Shown: positions 51,631 to 60,421, numbered from the stretch's first letter. The stretch is 64,000 bases of DNA from Clostridium uliginosum (GCF_900112485.1 NZ_FOMG01000017.1:25014-89013), one strand, 5' to 3'. The notes: generated by a model from the letters alone, not told the origin. Translations and numbers: made by a program.

Positions 51631-52578
51631 ATGAAAAAAGTAGGACGTAAGTTATTAACATCAATGTTAGTAGCTATAATGATTGCAACAATATATCCAA
51701 TAAAGGCATCAGCTGAATGGAGATTTACTTCAAATGGTTATTGGAAATATGCTGAAAGTGATTCTATTGTTACGGGATGGAAATTTATTAATAGTAATTG
51801 GTATTATTTTGATGACAATGGAATAATGAAAACAGATTGGCAAAAAATCAATAATGAGTTGTATTTATTAAATGAAGATGGAGAAATGACAGTGGGTCCT
51901 TGTTGGGTAAATCGCTTTGGAACATGGTACTATTTGGGATCTAATGGTGCAATGAAAACTGGGTGGCTAAATGAAAAAGGTATTTGGTATTATTTTAATG
52001 AATCTTGTGTAATGCAAACTGGATGGATCTTAAATGGTGGAAAATGGTATTTTATAGATGCATCAGGAGCAATGAAAACAGGATTAACTGAAATAGATAA
52101 TAAAAAATATTATTTTGATCAATCAGGAGCAATGCAAACTGGTAATGTTATTATTAATGGAGAAACTTATACTTTTGCTTCAAGTGGAGAACAAATAACA
52201 TCTGTAAATAATAAATCAACTGAGGATAGTAATTTAATTTTCAAAAGTAAGTTAGGATTTTCAATGAAGTTCCCTTCTGAGTGGAAAGATAGATATACAA
52301 TTATAGAAGATGATAATTCTGTATCTGTTTATTTTAAATCAACTGATCCAAATACTCCTTCAAAATCTGGATTATTTTTTGTTATAATGAAAAAAAATAA
52401 TTCATTAGATGAAAGCATGTATGATTCTATTAATGGCAAAAAGTACATTACTATAGATAATACAACTTATTTCATAGGTGGACCTACAGATATATCTTTA
52501 AACCCTGAAAATACTGATTTTAACGTATTTATATCTATGAACAATCAATGTAAAGATGTAATAGATACAATCAGATGA
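51631..52578 (+). CDS. Secreted cell-wall-binding repeat protein
   Basis: Encodes 315 residues from the ATG with GGAGG nine bases upstream. A signal peptide (cleavage near KASA-EW) precedes at least seven choline/glucan-binding-type repeats (GWKFINSNWYYFDDNGIMKT, GTWYYLGSNGAMKTGWL, GKWYFIDASGAMKTGL, KKYYFDQSGAMQTGN) up to about residue 190. The C-terminal 115 residues (KSKLGFSMKFPSEWKDRYTI, ending with DISLNPENTDFNVFI) form a separate domain reminiscent of PsbP-like or lipoprotein-like modules of unknown role. The protein should sit on the cell wall or teichoic acid. Confidence 0.88.
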   Translation: MKKVGRKLLTSMLVAIMIATIYPIKASAEWRFTSNGYWKYAESDSIVTGWKFINSNWYYFDDNGIMKTDWQKINNELYLLNEDGEMTVGPCWVNRFGTWYYLGSNGAMKTGWLNEKGIWYYFNESCVMQTGWILNGGKWYFIDASGAMKTGLTEIDNKKYYFDQSGAMQTGNVIINGETYTFASSGEQITSVNNKSTEDSNLIFKSKLGFSMKFPSEWKDRYTIIEDDNSVSVYFKSTDPNTPSKSGLFFVIMKKNNSLDESMYDSINGKKYITIDNTTYFIGGPTDISLNPENTDFNVFISMNNQCKDVIDTIR

Positions 52579-52597
52579 ATTAATAGGAGAAATAACA

Positions 52598-53263
52598 ATG
52601 GTTAATATATTATTTAGTTTATATAACTTTGATGAAAAATGGGCAAAAGATAAAATAGAAAAATATATAAACAATAATGATAAAGTTTTGATAATTCCAT
52701 TTTCTTTCGATAAAAAGATAAGTAATGATATAGATTGGCAAAATGCGTATAATAAAGATAATGGAAAGTATTATAAAAGTATTGTTCTACCATTTTTAAG
52801 TTATGGAATTACAGAAGAAAATATAAAGTGGATAAACTATTTTAAAGATACAAAAGAAAATGCAAAAGACAAGATAAGAAATAGTGATATAATATTTTTC
52901 ACTGGAGGGTTACCTGATAAAATGGTGTGCCGCTTAAAGGAATTTGATTTAATAAATGAGATTGAAAATTTTACGGGAATTATTATGGGCAGTAGTGCTG
53001 GAGCAATGATTCAGATAGCAGAGTATCATATTACTCCAGATGAAGACTATGATACATTCTCATATAATAGAGGATTAAATTTAATCAAGGATTTCGATAT
53101 TGAAGTTCATTATGAAGAAACAAAAATACAAAAAGACTATATAAATAAGGTATTAAACGAAAAAATAAATTTGGTATACGCAATTAAAGATACTGGTGGA
53201 ATAATTATTGATAATAATGAAATTACATTACTTGGAGATACACAGATATTTAGTAGGCAATAA
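52598..53263 (+). CDS. Peptidase S51 (dipeptidase E/cyanophycinase-like) family protein
   Basis: Encodes 221 residues. The class I glutaminase-like fold of the S51 family is seen in IIFFTGGLPDKMVCRLKEFDL (oxyanion GG region), IIMGSSAGAMIQIAEYHITPD with the nucleophile Ser in GSSAGA, and the later His in EVHYEETK. Cytoplasmic. Members cleave Asp-X dipeptides or cyanophycin; the substrate here is open. GGAGAAATAACA precedes the ATG, 19 bases after the wall-binding protein gene, so they may be co-transcribed, though a functional link is not obvious. Confidence 0.8.
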   Translation: MVNILFSLYNFDEKWAKDKIEKYINNNDKVLIIPFSFDKKISNDIDWQNAYNKDNGKYYKSIVLPFLSYGITEENIKWINYFKDTKENAKDKIRNSDIIFFTGGLPDKMVCRLKEFDLINEIENFTGIIMGSSAGAMIQIAEYHITPDEDYDTFSYNRGLNLIKDFDIEVHYEETKIQKDYINKVLNEKINLVYAIKDTGGIIIDNNEITLLGDTQIFSRQ

Positions 53264-53391
53264 TTTACACTTTTCTATTATTTTGCATTACTTTAAGTGC
53301 AGTAATTAAATTATTCTAGGTTAATATATTTAATGAATTTTGGGAAAGATAACTCTGCAACAATATCAATTAAATATATTAGGAGGTAATT

Positions 53392-53895
53392 ATGAAAAAA
53401 TCTTTAAGCTATTTTTTAATTATATGTACTGTAATGGTAGGACAGTCATTCTGGGAGAGTAATGTAAGTGCTAAAACTGTTACCGAGATTTCTACCACTT
53501 CTTTAAATGCCAGTGATAATAAAGAAGTTGCTATTCCAAAGCTAGTAAAAGCTGAGCAAATTTCGCCTAATAAAATTCAAATAAGCTATGATAGAGATGT
53601 TGATACGAAATTAGGGACAAGAGCGACTAATTATTGGATTCAAGACACAAAGAATGTTACCCCAAAAGGTACAGCTACTCTTGGCAAAAATGATAAGGTG
53701 AATGCAAAAAATTCACTTACCGATAATTTAGTTAAAATTAATTCGAAGGATGGTTCAGCAAAAACATTCATATTAACATTTAGTAAAGATATTCCTAAAG
53801 GAGAAGAGTATAAACTAATAATTTGTTATGTAACTGTTGAAGGAGCTCCTCCTTATAGTGGAGATAATGGAATGGCTACATTTGTTGGAAAATAA
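53392..53895 (+). CDS. Secreted protein with Ig-like (SbsA/Big_5-like) domain
   Basis: Encodes 167 residues with a signal peptide (cleavage near VSA-KT) and one beta-sandwich-like domain: PKLVKAEQISPNKIQISYDRDVDTKL is the typical V..A......I.V.F...VD start of bacterial Ig-like Big_5/SbsA domains, ending TFILTFSKDIPKGEEYKLII. No catalytic motif. TAGGAGG precedes the ATG. Role unknown; possibly an extracellular binding or adhesion module. Confidence 0.7.
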   Translation: MKKSLSYFLIICTVMVGQSFWESNVSAKTVTEISTTSLNASDNKEVAIPKLVKAEQISPNKIQISYDRDVDTKLGTRATNYWIQDTKNVTPKGTATLGKNDKVNAKNSLTDNLVKINSKDGSAKTFILTFSKDIPKGEEYKLIICYVTVEGAPPYSGDNGMATFVGK

Positions 53896-53958
53896 AAAAT
53901 AACCTATCTTTAAAAGCTAAGATAGGAATTAGATTTAATTATATGAAATATTTACTAG

Positions 53959-53997
53959 AATACCGTATAATTCAAAAATGAATTTGCGGTATTTTTA
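53959..53997. terminator. Terminator-like repeat (family D)
   Basis: GAATACCGTATAATTCA and TGAATTTGCGGTATTTTT form a hairpin with a T-run. The same palindrome recurs at 54674-54711 and 59228-59266, so it is both a repeat and a likely terminator. Confidence 0.7.
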
Positions 53998-54168
53998 TTT
54001 GGAAATATTTAGATTTAGCGAAGCAAATATAGTAAAGTTCTCCGAAATTTGGATAATATTATATTTACAAAATATGTTATAATCAATTAATAATAGTAAG
54101 AAAAGATAAAGAAAGCAAAAGCAATTTGCAAAATAGTAAATATATAATATGAATAGGAGTGATATGAA

Positions 54169-54627
54169 TTGAGATTTACATGTCCATTAATTGCAATTAG
54201 TGATTTAGAAGCTTCAAAGAAATTTTATCAAGAAGTACTTGGTCAAAAGATTGTATTAGATCTTGGATGGAATGTGACGTTTAGCGGTGGGTTTGCAATA
54301 CAACTTAATTTTGCTGATATCGTATTAATAGACAAAGAAACAATTATGAAAAAGTCACATAATTTTGAACTGTATTTTGAGGAAGATGATTTTGATAATT
54401 TTATCGAACATTTAAAGAAATTTGATGATATTGAATATGTTCATCAACCTAAAAAGTATGATTGGCAACAGAGAGTAGTTAGAATATATGACCCTGATAA
54501 GCATATTATTGAAATCGGAGAATCAATGGCAGTGATTGCAAAATGTTATTTGAATCAAGGTTTATCAGTTGAAGAAACTGCGAATATTATCCAACATCCA
54601 GTTGAATTTGTAAAGTCTTGTATATAA
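54169..54627 (+). CDS. VOC (glyoxalase/bleomycin resistance) family protein
   Basis: Encodes 152 residues from TTG with AGGAGTGAT upstream. The VOC domain fills residues 1-120: FTCPLIAISDLEASKKFYQEVLGQKI, then ELYFEEDDFDNFIEHLKKF and VVRIYDPDKHIIEIGES (final metal-ligand Glu). The last 30 residues form a helical tail (CYLNQGLSVEETANIIQHP) that resembles the tail of plasmid-type small VOC proteins and is not part of the fold. Substrate unknown. Confidence 0.85.
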   Translation: MRFTCPLIAISDLEASKKFYQEVLGQKIVLDLGWNVTFSGGFAIQLNFADIVLIDKETIMKKSHNFELYFEEDDFDNFIEHLKKFDDIEYVHQPKKYDWQQRVVRIYDPDKHIIEIGESMAVIAKCYLNQGLSVEETANIIQHPVEFVKSCI

Positions 54628-54673
54628 TAGGTCTTAGATAAAATTTTTATTAATATAAACAATAACTAATTAG

Positions 54674-54711
54674 AATACCGTATTATTCAAATGAATTTGC
54701 GGTATTTTGTT
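54674..54711. terminator. Terminator-like repeat (family D)
   Basis: AGAATACCGTATTATTCA and TGAATTTGCGGTATTTT, the second copy of the palindrome at 53959. Confidence 0.7.
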
Positions 54712-55016
54712 GTTTCTTAATACTTAAATATTATTCAATATGTGGAGATTGTGAATTAGTTAATAAATTCTGTTCTTTGAAAGTTGAATAATATATATTG
54801 TAAAAATATGATATAATATGAATATATTTGAACAAATCAAGACATAAATTTTAGGTTTAGCTATAACAGTTGCTGTACTTATTAAAATGATTTTATAATA
54901 TCTATTTCATCTTTTTTTAATTCTTTGATTAACACATACTTCTATGTACTTATTATATATATTTTTCGCTGTGTCTATCTTATTGGGTACATTTTAAATT
55001 TTAAGGGGGTAAATTA
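54712..55016. other. Gene-free stretch upstream of phospholipase C
   Basis: About 300 AT-rich bases. A TTGTAA (54798) - 13 bases - TATAAT-like (TATAATATG, 54817) pair is a weak promoter candidate. I see neither the phased A-tracts known upstream of the C. perfringens alpha-toxin gene nor LytTR repeats. Confidence 0.4.
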
Positions 55017-56213
55017 ATGAACAAAAAAATTAAAATCTTAACAGCTTCTTTACTTTCATTTTTACTTTTTAGCATCTCTACTCCAGTTAAAGCTTGGGAT
55101 AGCAAAAAGGATGCTGCTACAATGGATACTCATAAAATGATTTCTGTACAAGCTTTAACCATGATAAAAAATGACATGAATTCTGATACTAAAATAAATG
55201 ATAATTTAAACTTAATAGAAAAAAATCTACTACAATATCAAAAGGGTACTATTGCTCCTGATTGGGGAAAGGTAGGAGTAGACAGAGATTATAAGTTATA
55301 TCAAGATCACTTCTATGATCCAGATAGTGGAGAAAATTTCACATCTAATGGTATATATCCATTTCATGAAGTACCTGATACTGCCGAATCACAATTAAGA
55401 AATTATTTTAGCCAAGCTGTAGCTACCTGGAAGGATGGAGATTATGCTAAAGCTTCTTACTTATTAGGTAAATCAATGCATTATTTTGGTGACATTAATC
55501 AACCTCATCACTCATTAAATTGGACAGGCGGTGTTGGAACAGCTCATACAAATTTTGAAAGCTACATAGAAGGAATTAAAGATAGGTTTAAAATAGATAC
55601 TATGGGTGAAGATAAAACAGAATATATAATAAATAACAATAAACCGATTTTAGAATTTTTAACCTTTCAAACTAATAAATATGCAAAACTATCAAAAAAT
55701 TTAGTGTCCAAAGTTTCTATGAAAAATTCCTATGCTGATTGGGATGAAGCGGCTGATATAGCATTAAAAAATGCACAAAAAGGTATGGCAAGCATAGTTT
55801 ATAGATTCTTAGAAGAAGTTTCTAAAACTACTAATACACCATTAACAAATCCAATAGGCAACTTCCATGTAGTTATAAGTACTGCTAATGAAAAATATGC
55901 TGGTACTGACGATTATATTTATTTTGGAATGGAATTAAACAATGGTAAAAAAGTAGAATTTGAATGCAATTTACCAGGAAATGACTTTACTGTAGGTTCA
56001 ACAGATTCTTACCAATTCAACATCTCTGATACAAGCTTTAATCCATCAGAAGTAAAGAGAGTATGGTTACGTAAAGAAAAATATATAGATGATAATTTTA
56101 AGCTTAAAAGCGTTGAAGTTTATATGCAAGGTAAAAGAGTTGTTAATAGTAAACCTAACGAATGGTTAATTGGAAATACTACTTATAATATAGATGTTAA
56201 TGGCTTAAAATAA
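55017..56213 (+). CDS. plc: Zinc-dependent phospholipase C (alpha-toxin-like)
   Basis: Encodes 398 residues, the same length as C. perfringens alpha-toxin. After the signal peptide the mature protein starts with Trp (KA-WDSKKDAATMDTHKMI); this Trp and the His of THKMI are zinc ligands. Others are visible in YQDHFYDPDSGENF, SMHYFGDINQPHHSLNW and HTNFESYIEG. The C-terminal third is a PLAT/C2-like domain with the calcium- and membrane-binding AGTDDYIYFGMEL and the WLRKEKY segment. It cleaves phosphatidylcholine and sphingomyelin in host or environmental membranes. Both domains needed for haemolysis in alpha-toxin are present; potency cannot be inferred. AAGGGGGT precedes the ATG. Confidence 0.95.
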   Translation: MNKKIKILTASLLSFLLFSISTPVKAWDSKKDAATMDTHKMISVQALTMIKNDMNSDTKINDNLNLIEKNLLQYQKGTIAPDWGKVGVDRDYKLYQDHFYDPDSGENFTSNGIYPFHEVPDTAESQLRNYFSQAVATWKDGDYAKASYLLGKSMHYFGDINQPHHSLNWTGGVGTAHTNFESYIEGIKDRFKIDTMGEDKTEYIINNNKPILEFLTFQTNKYAKLSKNLVSKVSMKNSYADWDEAADIALKNAQKGMASIVYRFLEEVSKTTNTPLTNPIGNFHVVISTANEKYAGTDDYIYFGMELNNGKKVEFECNLPGNDFTVGSTDSYQFNISDTSFNPSEVKRVWLRKEKYIDDNFKLKSVEVYMQGKRVVNSKPNEWLIGNTTYNIDVNGLK

Positions 56214-56235
56214 CAAGAGGGTAGAGAAGAATGTG

Positions 56236-56356
56236 CAATTTTAATGGGTCAACTTTAAATGTTAGAAAATCTTAGCGAAATTTTTCTAGTCTTCTTTAAT
56301 AAATGTTATTTCTATTTCTTTGTTATTATTTCACTTGGTAATTCTGAGATAGCCCA
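56236..56356. repeat. Half of a family A element
   Basis: Contains AATGGGTCAACTTTAAATGT, TTTTTCTAGTCTTCTTTAAT, AAATGTTATTTCTATTTCTT and the tip AATTCTGAGATAGCCC, i.e. the right half of the copy at 15458-15739. The left half is missing. Confidence 0.7.
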
Positions 56357-56439
56357 TTATTTGGTGTTCATAGGTACTGTATCATAAATTGGTACGTAAT
56401 AATTGACATTTATTAAAAAATGCATTTATCACATATGAA

Positions 56440-57075
56440 TTAGTTCTGCTTTCCAATTTTCCAATACCACTTTGGAAATGTTATAGAAACTGCTAAAAGT
56501 AGAGGAGTGGAAACATTTGAATAAACGGTACTTATTGCATAATATGAGTTCATAGACACGGAATATAATAGTATGATTCTTAAAACTGCTTGACTTATAT
56601 TTAAAAGGCCCCAGGCACTAGTAAGTATTCTCCAAGCTGATTTATATTTTGGCTTTCTTTTAAACTCTTCGGGCACATTTTTTAAATAGGACTGTTCCAC
56701 TATTATCTGAATTAATGATCTTTCGAAAAACAAAGAACCAAAGAAGATTAAAGCACATAAAATATCCTGTATTATAGGAGCTACTAAGTAAAATGTAGGA
56801 TTTTTTGAAATAATGGTACCTATCAATCCAATTCCAGAAAAAATTCCTGCCATAGCCGCAAGTGCATTTATTTTATGTTCTTTAATAAAATTAATTAAGA
56901 CTACACCCATACTCCACAATCCAGACAATATTATTCCATTAAAAGGCATTTTTAAATTATTAAAAATTGAGAATATTATAATTGGAATAATAGCACTTAC
57001 AACAAATTCTTTATTAAATATATTTTTTATTATTGAGTGATTTCCATTTAGATTATTATTAGATGATTTTCCCAT
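56440..57075 (-). CDS. VC0807-like membrane protein
   Basis: Encodes 211 residues with five or six hydrophobic segments. AAMAGIFSGIGLIGTII, FFERSLIQIIVEQSYLK and SAWRILTSAWGLLNISQAVLR follow the pattern of the VC0807/intracellular-septation-like family of membrane proteins. No transport or enzyme motif. It starts two bases after the FMN-reductase gene and is the last gene of the PadR operon, so it may be part of a response to a small molecule. Confidence 0.75.
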   Translation of the reverse strand: MGKSSNNNLNGNHSIIKNIFNKEFVVSAIIPIIIFSIFNNLKMPFNGIILSGLWSMGVVLINFIKEHKINALAAMAGIFSGIGLIGTIISKNPTFYLVAPIIQDILCALIFFGSLFFERSLIQIIVEQSYLKNVPEEFKRKPKYKSAWRILTSAWGLLNISQAVLRIILLYSVSMNSYYAISTVYSNVSTPLLLAVSITFPKWYWKIGKQN

Positions 57076-57077
57076 GA

Positions 57078-57824
57078 TTAAACCTCGCTTTCATGATTCC
57101 ATCTTCTATTTGCAGCATTTACATAAGTTTCAGAATCAATTACATTTTTATCTAGTACAATTTGTGTCTCAGCTTTTATATATCCATATTTCACTATTTC
57201 TTCTCCAGCATTTTCTAATGCTAAGAAAAAAGGTATATACAAATTTTTCAGATTGTCATTAGTATTAATATATTTAAGTACTCCACCTTGGGAACATAAA
57301 ATACTCGCTGCCAGATTGCTTTTTGTCATAACCTTGAAAGTTTCCACTAACCCTGAAAAATTATTACTACCAGGGAAACCACAATTTGAAATTAAAACAG
57401 TCTTAACAGGAGTTTCTCTTTTAATACGTCTAGTATGGGAGTAATTTTCATCACTCTTAACTATTTCACCATTATTTAATGGTAGCATGCGATCCATAAA
57501 ATCTTTCATTATACCTGTAACTGTGAAGTAATATAAAGGAGTAGCATATACGATTATATCTGCTTTTGATACTTTAAATAACAAATCCTCCATATCGTCT
57601 TTATGAATACACTTTCCAGGAGTTTTGGTCCAACATGTAAAGCATCCACTGCAATGTTTTATATTTTTATCCTTAAGATAAACTGTTTCTATCTCTGCAC
57701 CTGCTTTTTTAAATCCTTTAAGAAATGGTTTTAAAATAACCTCAGTATTTCCATTTTCTCCTCTAGGACTTCCATTTAAAGCTAAAATTTTAATTTTAAT
57801 TTTAATTCTAATTCCTCCAATCAT
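57078..57824 (-). CDS. Flavodoxin-like NAD(P)H-dependent FMN oxidoreductase
   Basis: Encodes up to 248 residues. ILALNGSPRGENGNTEVIL is the FMN-phosphate loop, HCSGCFTCWTKTPGKCIHKDDM is a Cys-rich segment typical of iron-sulfur flavoprotein-like reductases, and YATPLYYFTVTGIMKDFMDR binds the flavin ring. The start is unclear: the only ATG (57824) has no ribosome-binding site, while a good GGAGG lies four codons inside the frame, followed by ATT and AAA codons repeated as (AAAATT). Either an ATT start is used or the start codon has been lost in a short tandem repeat. Second gene of the PadR operon. Confidence 0.85.
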   Translation of the reverse strand: MIGGIRIKIKIKILALNGSPRGENGNTEVILKPFLKGFKKAGAEIETVYLKDKNIKHCSGCFTCWTKTPGKCIHKDDMEDLLFKVSKADIIVYATPLYYFTVTGIMKDFMDRMLPLNNGEIVKSDENYSHTRRIKRETPVKTVLISNCGFPGSNNFSGLVETFKVMTKSNLAASILCSQGGVLKYINTNDNLKNLYIPFFLALENAGEEIVKYGYIKAETQIVLDKNVIDSETYVNAANRRWNHESEV

Positions 57825-57841
57825 ATATATTTAGTAACATT

Positions 57842-58402
57842 TTATAAATCTTTTATTTCTTCTAAAATTTTTAATGTTTCTTCACACCACTTTAGATTTG
57901 CTTCTGCAGCGTGCTTCCCATAATTAACAGTAGCCATCCATAATACTATCTTCTTTTTATCTACTTTTTCCTTTTGAGTCTTTAAAAAGTTCTCAATGTT
58001 TAAATACTGAAGAAGATTTTTTTCACTCTCTTCTTTTATTTGTTGAAATTTTTCAGTAATATTTTCAACTGGTATATTCGTAGACCAAAATATTTTTAAT
58101 AATAATTCAGATCTAACAGGTTCATGCTCAACAGGAAGCATTAGCCATTTCTCTAATTCTTCGCTACCTTCTTCTGTAATAGAATATACATTTTTTGATG
58201 GTCTTCCTTCTGTTTGCTCTACTTGTTTTGTTATTAATCCTTCCTGTTCCATTTTTTGCAACACAGGGTATATATGGCCATAATTTTCATTCCAAAAATG
58301 ACCTATGGAAGAATCACAAAATTTTTTAATATCGTATCCTGAACCTGACATTAAACTAAGTACTCCTAAAAGAGCATATTTAGTTTTATTTACTTTTGCC
58401 AA
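57842..58402 (-). CDS. PadR-family transcriptional regulator
   Basis: Encodes 186 residues from TTG at 58402, with GAGGTGAGAT upstream; the longer frame would include the operator region. The PadR winged helix is clear: TKYALLGVLSLMSGSGYDIKKF, GHIYPVLQKMEQEGLITKQ and RPSKNVYSITEEGSEELEKWL, followed by the Vir_C-like dimerisation helices. PadR proteins repress neighbouring genes and their own until a ligand binds. It is followed by the reductase and the membrane protein on the same strand. Confidence 0.93.
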   Translation of the reverse strand: MAKVNKTKYALLGVLSLMSGSGYDIKKFCDSSIGHFWNENYGHIYPVLQKMEQEGLITKQVEQTEGRPSKNVYSITEEGSEELEKWLMLPVEHEPVRSELLLKIFWSTNIPVENITEKFQQIKEESEKNLLQYLNIENFLKTQKEKVDKKKIVLWMATVNYGKHAAEANLKWCEETLKILEEIKDL

Positions 58403-58427
58403 TTTAATCTCACCTCTATTTAATATT

Positions 58428-58468
58428 TCACTCTGATATATTACGTGATTTATTATATCACTCTGATA
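58428..58468 (-). promoter_or_regulatory. Tandem palindromic operator of the PadR operon
   Basis: TATCACTCTGATA (58456-58468) is a 5-base-arm palindrome (TATCA / TGATA); a second copy, TTTCACTCTGATA (58426-58438), lies 30 bases away, i.e. about three helical turns. Both lie directly upstream of the padR start, where an autoregulatory operator is expected. Confidence 0.65.
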
Positions 58469-58630
58469 CAATAAATCAATATAATTTTTAAATTTTAGAG
58501 AGCTCAAGTAAAAAATATCAAAGTATTAGATTAAATAAATAACAAAAATTGATAAATAATAAATAATAATGTAGTATTTAATGGATGACATAATTTAGTA
58601 AAGATTATTTATATAATAGGAGGAATATCT

Positions 58631-58885
58631 ATGGGTGAATTATCTAAGCTACCTAATATAGGGAAAATTTTAGAAGGACAACTTAACGAAGTGGGTATAG
58701 AAACAGTTGAGCAATTGAAACAAATCGGAAGTAGACAGACTTGGTTAAATATTAAAAAGATAGACAAGTCTGCTTGTTTTAATAGGTTATGTGCTTTAGA
58801 AGGTGCGATTCAAGGAATCAGATGGCATAGTCTTTCAGATGAAGTCAAAAATGAGTTAAAAGAATTTTATAAGGTAGTTAAGTAA
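58631..58885 (+). CDS. TfoX C-terminal domain protein
   Basis: Encodes 84 residues that match the C-terminal (helix-hairpin-helix-like) domain of TfoX: LSKLPNIGKILEGQLNEVGI, ETVEQLKQIGSRQTWLNIKK, and LCALEGAIQGIRWHSLSDEV. Proteobacterial TfoX regulates competence and has an additional N-terminal domain; stand-alone C-terminal domains are frequent in Firmicutes and their role is unknown. AGGAGG precedes the ATG. Confidence 0.88.
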   Translation: MGELSKLPNIGKILEGQLNEVGIETVEQLKQIGSRQTWLNIKKIDKSACFNRLCALEGAIQGIRWHSLSDEVKNELKEFYKVVK

Positions 58886-58909
58886 TTATATGGTATTGGA
58901 GGAAGATAA

Positions 58910-59191
58910 ATGTTTGAATCACGTTGTGGTGTATGCTGTAATAGTTGCAAACGTAAAGAAAAAGTAAATTGTGCTGGCTGTACAAATATATCAGTACCTT
59001 TTTGGGGCGGTTCCTGCAAAGTGAAATCCTGTTGTGAAACAAAGGGCTTAAATCATTGTGGTGTATGTGATGAATTTCCATGTGATATGCTAAGTAATAT
59101 GGGAAAAGATCAAGGCTATGATTCTGCTCCAAGACTTAATCAATGTAAAAAATGGGCTAACAAAACCACGTCTAATAAACATAATTTATAG
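58910..59191 (+). CDS. Cys-rich DUF3795 protein
   Basis: Encodes 93 residues with 12 Cys. SRCGVCCNSCKRKEKVNCAG and CTNISVPFWGGSCKVKSCC, then HCGVCDEFPCDML, follow the DUF3795 pattern (CG-x-C...C..C...C-x-GC...CxxK.CC...K....C..C..FPC). It likely binds zinc or an iron-sulfur cluster; the function is unknown. It follows the TfoX-like gene by 24 bases and has its own GGAGGAAG, so the two are probably co-transcribed. Confidence 0.88.
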   Translation: MFESRCGVCCNSCKRKEKVNCAGCTNISVPFWGGSCKVKSCCETKGLNHCGVCDEFPCDMLSNMGKDQGYDSAPRLNQCKKWANKTTSNKHNL

Positions 59192-59227
59192 TTTTTTTAA
59201 GACACAAACTATACGTATTATGAAGCA

Positions 59228-59266
59228 AAAATACCGCAAATTCATTTGAATAATGTGGTATTATAA
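59228..59266. terminator. Terminator-like repeat (family D), inverted
   Basis: AAAATACCGCAAATTCA and TGAATAATGTGGTATTAT, the third copy, in opposite orientation to the other two. Confidence 0.65.
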
Positions 59267-59291
59267 CTTAGTTATTTTTTGTATTTAATTT

Positions 59292-59638
59292 TATCGCTCT
59301 GTTTTAATATAGTGTTGATATTGTTACATTTTTGTGAAGTGTGCATTAGAATTCGACTTTTAGAACTCTTAATGAGTATTGTCACATTAGTTGTTTGTCC
59401 AAAACTTGTTTTTGGAGCAAGCTAGAATGGGACTATACTCATTTAGATGTTCTTAAGTGAGAGTCAAAAAGTAAGAGCCCAAATTTTATATTTGGTTCCT
59501 CGAACTTTCTCTGTGAGCATTTTATATTTTGTTGCTCGAACTTACTCAGCGAATGAATATGAGTCGAGTTTCCTATATCAATTCTTTAGCACACTGAACA
59601 ATATGTAACAATATCAACACGGTTTTAAAACATAGCCG
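59292..59638. repeat. Family B fold-back element, longest copy
   Basis: Ends TCGCTCTGTTTTAATATAGT with GTTGATATTGTTACAT, and ATGTAACAATATCAACACGG with TTTTAAAACATAGCC. The interior is extended by GAGAGTCAAAAAGTAAGAGC to TATGAGTCGAGTTTCCTATA, which is shared with 51360-51480. It spans most of the gap between two genes. Confidence 0.75.
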
Positions 59639-59641
59639 ATT

Positions 59642-60034
59642 TTATTTATTTTCTGATATCAACTTAGCCATTTCTAAAGCTAAATTATTATTATTTTCAT
59701 TATTCCTAATAAAAGTCATTGTCTTATCATTCGTTGTAGTTATTGTAATAAATTCTTCGGAATTTTCATTTTTCACTTCAAAAGACTTTATATCGTCTTT
59801 AGTAATTTTATCTGTATACATTGTTTCAGGCAATCCACCCCAAGTAGCATATCCTTTAGCTTCTATATATAAACTTTCTGTAGTAAGAATTAATTTAAAA
59901 TCATTTGTTACCATACCAGCAATTCCTAATGAAATTAAATTTGCAAAGAAGTTTGCTATTATAGTAGAAATCTTAATATTTTTATAAGATTTAATAGAAC
60001 ATAAAACTTTCTCATCATTTAAGATATTTGACAT
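59642..60034 (-). CDS. PH-domain-like protein, unknown
   Basis: Encodes 130 residues. One hydrophobic segment (about residues 25-45: IIANFFANLISLGIAGMV) is followed by a beta-rich region (DFKLILTTESLYIEAKGYAT, IKSFEVKNENSEEFITITTT, then a final helix LALEMAKLISENK), which looks like a bacterial PH domain. GGGAGG precedes the ATG. Possibly a membrane-associated stress protein; no closer assignment is possible. Confidence 0.6.
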   Translation of the reverse strand: MSNILNDEKVLCSIKSYKNIKISTIIANFFANLISLGIAGMVTNDFKLILTTESLYIEAKGYATWGGLPETMYTDKITKDDIKSFEVKNENSEEFITITTTNDKTMTFIRNNENNNNLALEMAKLISENK

Positions 60035-60148
60035 AACTGAACCCTCCCAATAATATATTAAATTTAAGTCGCACTTCTTTTACTTTTACAGCTTGATTAA
60101 TTAAAACATACTCCTATTATAGTATATTATACCAATACAGTATTATTT

Positions 60149-60421
60149 AATCATAATCTATTAATCACAAAAGATGGAGAAAAAATTGCTAGCTTGAATC
60201 CAAAAAATGGAACAATAATAACAGAAAAACAATCTAAACAAAAGGAGGAACAATCTGAAAAAAATAATTTGTATGTTACAGATAGTAGCAAATTAAATGA
60301 CTACACTTGCTTTGATGTTAAATTGCCAGCTTATTTACCAGATGGATATACATTTAAAAATGCTGATGTAATTGTAAGGTCAGGAGATTCTTATGTTGTA
60401 GGTATAGCAATAGCAATTTAA
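60149..60421 (+). pseudogene. DUF4367-type fragment
   Basis: The frame is open upstream of its first start-like codon and reads NLLITKDGEKIASLNPKNGT, then LNDYTCFDVKLPAYLPDGYT and FKNADVIVRSGDSYV. The LP-x-Y-LP-x-GY-x-F motif is characteristic of DUF4367 domains attached to anti-sigma or membrane proteins. No proper start or membrane helix is present and the domain is cut short after about 80 residues, so this is a remnant. Another coding-looking scrap (VKDALKFVSACETENAMEER) follows at 60435-60560 in a different frame. Confidence 0.6.

Noticed and set aside
53959..59266. Family D palindromes as a CRISPR-like or mobile array
   Set aside because: Only three copies, widely spaced and each at gene ends with T-runs; simple related terminators explain them.
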